Shown here: piece by piece, positions 59,241-64,000 of the stretch | Numbering within the stretch: position 1 is the first letter of the stretch | Layout of the letters: the number at the start of each line of letters is the position of its first letter | Source: Pomacea canaliculata | Taxonomy: Eukaryota; Mollusca; Gastropoda; Architaenioglossa; Ampullariidae | Direction of reading: 5' to 3' | Length of the DNA: 64,000 nt | NCBI RefSeq assembly: GCF_003073045.1 | Contig: NC_037592.1 | Coordinates: forward strand, 13,820,384 to 13,884,383 | Program-made: the position numbers and the translations under genes | The notes under the pieces: generated by a model | Seen by the model: the letters and a program-made list of their open reading frames with translations, nothing else | What the model was told of the DNA's origin: nothing | Database searches by the model: none

Positions 59241-60390
59241 TTATAGAATTTTGTTCGAACTTTGCATTAAAAAATGTAGGATCGGTGGGAATGGCAGTTT
59301 CATTCTATCTGGCAGAGAAAGAGGAAGAAGATTTCACTTATTAGCCGAGTGATAGTACACTAGGAGTTTGATGGTCGATCATTACTCGACAAATATCGAC
59401 AAATATACGGGCAGATGCTCCTTCTCGCTCTGTGGATTATACAACCCCGCAAATGTCCTCCACATTCATACACACTGCCTCTCGCTCTCGCTTGCTCTCT
59501 CTCGTCCTTTCTTTATTCCACACTCCCAGACCGTTCACATTGCAGAGTCACTGTAGATACTAAAACACATATGCGAGAAGGTCCATGTGGATGTTTAATC
59601 ACCCACGGGCACTGTACATGACCCGCACAGACTGCAAAGGACACATTCAGCTAGAACTGGGCATGAGACAGACCAGGCCATGGGTCGGGTGGTATACATC
59701 AACTACAATCTTGTTCGCCCTGCCCTGCCAACACTTAAACCCACTTTGAGCTTTTATTATTTGGTCAGCTGCTCTCTCACAGCTTTACCGGGAACATCAA
59801 GAGCACAGCACGAACAATGATCGAGAAACGCCCCTTCTTTTTATTGTGAAGTCGTTAACGGAATATTACAGGCCGACAGCCTGTACAATATTCTATGGCT
59901 CATGTGTTGGATATGGTAAAAATAATAAAAAGTTAATAATAATCAACATCATGCTTTCTTAATATTACAAAAAAAATTTACATTTATATTAGATCTTGCA
60001 GCATTGACATAAATGTCCTCTGAAGTAATCGGGAATTTTTCTTTCTCTGTAGCTGTCAGTTATTTATTTACGATGTGGCAGGTTTCCTTTGCCTATTGAT
60101 GCTTATGGACTAGAAGTGGAGGGTAAATTATTTCACCAGATCTAGGAATACAGTGTAAACGGTGGGGTATAGCCTGTGATTGGAAGAAACGGAATGTGCC
60201 TTCTTATAGACCTTTAATTAAGGCGCAATACGTGGCAGAATGTTTGGGAAGCCCTGTACCTCTTTGTGGCGACATACAATGTCCTCTTCCTCCAAGGTAT
60301 TGTTGGCTGTCAAGTGCTAATCTAATTAAAATGTTGTGAACTCTGTAACCTCACCCTGGTCAACACACCTTATCGCCTGATACTGAACCA
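59240..60390. other. Intergenic before arylsulfatase copy 2
   Basis: CT-rich simple sequence near 59478-59515. No gene, MAM exon or element with defined ends is recognised. Confidence 0.5.
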
Positions 60391-60417
60391 TGACGTCACG
60401 AGGGTTTCCCTATTTAA
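60391..60417 (+). promoter_or_regulatory. CRE-like site and TATA-like box of arylsulfatase copy 2
   Basis: A perfect palindromic TGACGTCA (60391-60398) is followed by TATTTAA at 60411-60417, about 74 nt before the ATG. The start has context CCACCATG. CREB/ATF control is inference from the site alone. Confidence 0.45.
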
Positions 60418-60490
60418 CGGTCGTCCTGTAACTTGACCTGCGGTGAAACATTTTGTCGTTCACTTCGACATTGAATCTTTACCGACCACC

Positions 60491-63400
60491 ATGCTCAAGA
60501 CCTGGTTACTTGTGACCACTGTGATGGTCCTTGTGTCCATCGCTCAAGCTGTCACCAGTAGTCCAAACATTATATTTGTGGTTGCTGATGACCTGGGTGA
60601 GAAAGCCTTACTCTATAGTTAGACCTCTGAAACTATTTATGGCTGTAAATCTATATTACACATTGGAAACTAAAGTTGTGACAATATTTACAAATTAATT
60701 TTTTTATATTTTTTTGTATTTTTTATTTTGTCAAGACTATTTTTACCAGCCTTGTTTGGTGCACTACCCTAGACCAATTTAATCACTTCCATAACCCTGC
60801 GAAGGATGTGTACACGACACAATCAGATACAACTGATTAATGCAAACATGTAGGTAGAGAGGTGTTAACACTGTATTTACTGTATATAAGATATAAATAA
60901 GTTTAAAAACATAATCAATTGTCTGCTAAAAGTCATTTACTAAACTGCTGTGTGTGTGGGCGCGCGTGCGTGTGTGCCATTGCACGCGCAGATGATTTAA
61001 TGACGCTCAGTAGGCGCATGATATACTATATACATATACTAAATATATGTTTAACCAAAGATTTGCTGGAAAATACCAGAGCACGTGTTATACTGAGCTT
61101 TATTAATGTGTTGAACAATCCAAGGGTATAACTCTCTGTTTACGGCTTTGTTAACGCGGTTACATTTCTTTCTTTCCCAGACACCCTTAGCTTTCTGCTC
61201 AAATGTATTATAATTATTCTTTTTCAGGATGGAACGATGTGAGCTGGCACAACCCGAGTATGATCACACCCAACCTGGACAAATACGCCAGGACAGGGGT
61301 GATCCTCAACTCCTCCTACATCCAATATTTCTGCTCTCCGTAAGTCATGCTTCCACAGAAAATAACAATGAAAACCTGGCTCATTTCCACAAAATGCAAA
61401 AAGAATACTATTTAGGAAATATACCACTAAATTGTTTGTTTCAGATCTCGTAGTGCCTTTATGACTGGATATTTTCCATACCACACAGGACTCCAGGTAT
61501 TTATGTTAGTCTTTGAGAGTCGTTATGTCTAATAATTACTGTTTTCCAGGCATTGAACAAAAATAGTATTATCGTGAACATGGACAAGACCATGCTCCAA
61601 TCAAGTGAACATTAAAGAATATGTTTGAGAACATTTCAAGACATGATGACACATCAAAACTATTTTAACATGCTCTCTCTTACACACACACACACGTTTA
61701 CAAGCTGTAATGAGTATTACCAGGGGGAGTTCTGTAATAATCATTACCAGGAAACATTACCAGGAGGGAGTGCTATGATTATGTTAACAGCACAAAGTCA
61801 TCATTGAGGGCCAGCCCCGGTTTGTGCCGACAAATTTCAAGATGTTGCCGGCCCATCTCAAGACAGCAGGTTACATGACACACATCGTGGGCAAGTGAGT
61901 AGTGTGCATCCTTCAGTTCCTTTTATGCAATACATAATAGTTCTTGCTTTTTACAACAATAATATCAATGAAAGCTATGATTTACTGGCAATAGCATAAA
62001 ACTTAGTCGACAATTTTCAGACAAGGGTAAAGCCATCCCCTTCTCTTCCCCACCGCTCTTCCCATAGTGAAGGAGCAAAGGTCACGGCAAAAGGAACCTA
62101 TGACCCCTGTGACTTCAGCCTACCAAAGGCAATCTACTTCTTATTGTTGTTGTTATCAACTTTGCTTAAGATGAGAGCTGTCTGTGTCTACTAACGGATC
62201 ACCACATCAACGATCTGTTAAGAACACAGTCGCTATCTCCTGAAGTGGCTGACTGAGATGTAACACAAGCGGCGATGTTTCGATGTAACATCTAGAGGAA
62301 AGATAGAAGCAATCTTTACCGTCTTATGACCGGAGTCACATGATGTCTTTTGTTCCCCAGGTGGCACCTGGGCATGTGCAACTGGAAGTACACGCCGACC
62401 TATCGCGGGTTCGACAGCTTCTACGGCTACTACAACGGCATGGATGATTACTACACCCATCGTACAAGTAATGCATCTCACCTGTCTCTGGGGTCGGTGC
62501 ATGGAATGGCACTAGGCCCTTAGCTTGGCGTTAGGCATCCAGCTAGAACTTAGATACAAACATCAGACTTCTTATATCTGACATCACGTGTGAGGTACAC
62601 AAACTGTACCAGGTAATATTAAAGTCAAAGTGCATAACACCGTAAAATCGCCAACACATTTGATGAATGTAAAGTCTTCTCTGGTTCGAAACCCGTTTTT
62701 TTATGAATGGGGGATAAAGAAATTGTTTTAGAAAGATGTTTTGCACGTATTCTACTTAATTTGTAGAGCTGTGTGGTAAAGTTTCCAAACTCTCCTCCCC
62801 ACAAAACACAAAATTTCTACAGCAAATCGGTGTGATGTGCAGCTGGGGGATACGACTTCCGCAGTAATACGTCTGTTGCGGAGGATCCGCATCATACTCA
62901 TTCTACAGTAAGTAAGGATACTATCAAGTTACATCAGTGTATCAACATCAATAGTAAGTCAGATATTATTAAATTACATCAATGTATCAACATCTACATC
63001 TGAGTAAGAGGATAGGTGGTAAGGTAATCAATGTTTGAACACCTTAGGTTCTATTATTACAAATTAGCTTTGTATTGCGGTTTATTGCTGATTGTCTTGA
63101 TTTAGCTTCCCCTCAGTCAGTACACCATCATAATCTGGTTGATGATATCCTCCTCATTATTATGAAAACATTCTAACTAGCAAAGGCTGTATAATACATA
63201 CCCTCGTGGACTCGTTTTCAATAATGGTGGCTCTTTAACACTCATTTCCTGCCACATAGATGTGAAAGGAAAAGGTAAGTTGAGATTCATTGTCTAAAAA
63301 TATCAGGATATTAATAATTTTGTTGATATTTGTTTCTTTTCAGTATCTTTTCACTGACCAGACGATCAAAGTGATCGAGAATCACGACAAGTCCAAGCCC

Positions 63401-63844
63401 CTGTTTCTCTACCTGCCCTTCCAGTTGGTTCACTACCCGCTGCAGGTAAACTTGTGGCAGGAACCTGTGTCAAATGATAGATAGAAAGGGCTGCTGCCCC
63501 TCTGGAATGTTTGCCCTTCGTCATGAAACCCAGTAGATGACTGTTACCAGACCAACGGCCTGACTGTTTATATACTTCTACCACGGATATATAACAGCTT
63601 TAACATAACAAATATTAAGTCCTAAATGTCTCGCGACGGCAACTAAAATGACGGTTAGAGATACAAGAGGCTTGCTTCTATAAGAAGCTGAATGTTATGT
63701 TCGCACAAAATAAAAATGACCATGTAGTGAATGTTGAGATCAGGAAGATGGTATATACATTGTGTGTGTGTGTGATACAGGTTCCCCTGAAATACGAACA
63801 AATGTACAAACACGTTGCTTCCAAACGGAGACGCGTTTACAGCG
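60491..63844 (+). CDS. ARSB: Arylsulfatase B-like, 5' eight exons, copy 2 (cut by window end)
   Basis: Exons in phase: 60491-60596, 61228-61339, 61445-61496, 61791-61894, 62361-62467, 62843-62907, 63344-63445, 63781-63844. The gene continues beyond 64000. Starts MLKTWLLVTTVMVLVSIAQA, a signal peptide for lysosomal or secretory entry, then SPNIIFVVADDLGWNDVSWH (metal-binding Asp-Asp). The signature [11 protein letters not shown] is split over exons 2 and 3; its Cys is the residue converted to formylglycine in active sulfatases. VGKWHLGM follows. All key residues visible here are present, so it is probably active. Introns are also close to copy 1: position 1 of the window matches 61395. Exon differences between copies are almost all silent; I see only Arg/His (62893-62895 versus 1528-1530) and Ala/Val (around 63816 versus 2594). 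Confidence 0.93.
60951..60990. repeat. GT/GC-rich simple repeat
   Basis: Alternating TG and CG dinucleotides in the first intron of arylsulfatase copy 2. Confidence 0.7.
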
Positions 63845-64000
63845 GTGAGTATTATTACAGGTAAATATTAGTTTGTTGTGAGGACACTTACACTGAGCTG
63901 GGTGAGTCTTGAGGTGACAGGTAAGTAGTACTGAGGTGAATGTAAGCCGCGGGCAAAAGCAAACAACCCGTAGGGTAGAACACTTACCTCTGAGCCCACC

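Overview
This is eukaryotic genomic DNA: AT-rich, intron-dense, with GT-AG junctions, many microsatellites, non-autonomous DNA transposons and LINE/SINE remnants. Nothing is prokaryotic and there are no operons. Gene architecture and repeat types suggest a lophotrochozoan animal, most likely a gastropod mollusc. That placement is inference, not proof. A run of 100 Ns (9283-9382) is an assembly gap.

Layout. (1) 51-4720: the 3' eleven coding exons of an arylsulfatase B-like lysosomal sulfatase; its first two exons lie left of the window. (2) 4721-13236: mostly non-coding sequence with the N gap and a promoter-like module. (3) 12.7-53.8 kb: a head-to-tail array of four paralogous genes on the + strand, here called A, B, C and D. 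They encode signal peptide, two MAM-like domains, a Ser/Thr-rich stalk and, in A and C only, a single transmembrane helix and a tyrosine-rich cytoplasmic tail. C (35740-44330) is complete and fully in frame (678 codons, ten exons). A lacks recognisable 5' exons and its MAM-1 entry exon is out of frame. B and D stop after the stalk and share a different 3' end, which predicts secreted proteins. (4) 54.5-58.5 kb: copies of the 5' leader modules with no gene body, a relic of a fifth unit. (5) 60491-63844, cut by the right edge: the 5' eight coding exons of a second, nearly identical arylsulfatase B-like gene, including the CSPSR formylglycine signature.

Inserted elements include four small hAT-type MITEs with 8-bp target duplications, two pogo/Tigger-like elements flanked by TA, antisense L2/CR1-like LINE fragments at equivalent places in B and C, one sense LINE endonuclease fragment, and a tRNA-derived SINE.

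The arylsulfatase copies would act in lysosomal glycosaminoglycan breakdown. The MAM genes look like a small, rapidly rearranging cell-surface receptor family with ITIM-like or SH2-docking tails plus soluble relatives. An adhesion or immune role fits that layout but is inference. All exon models were built by eye from splice sites, phase continuity and comparison between paralogs.
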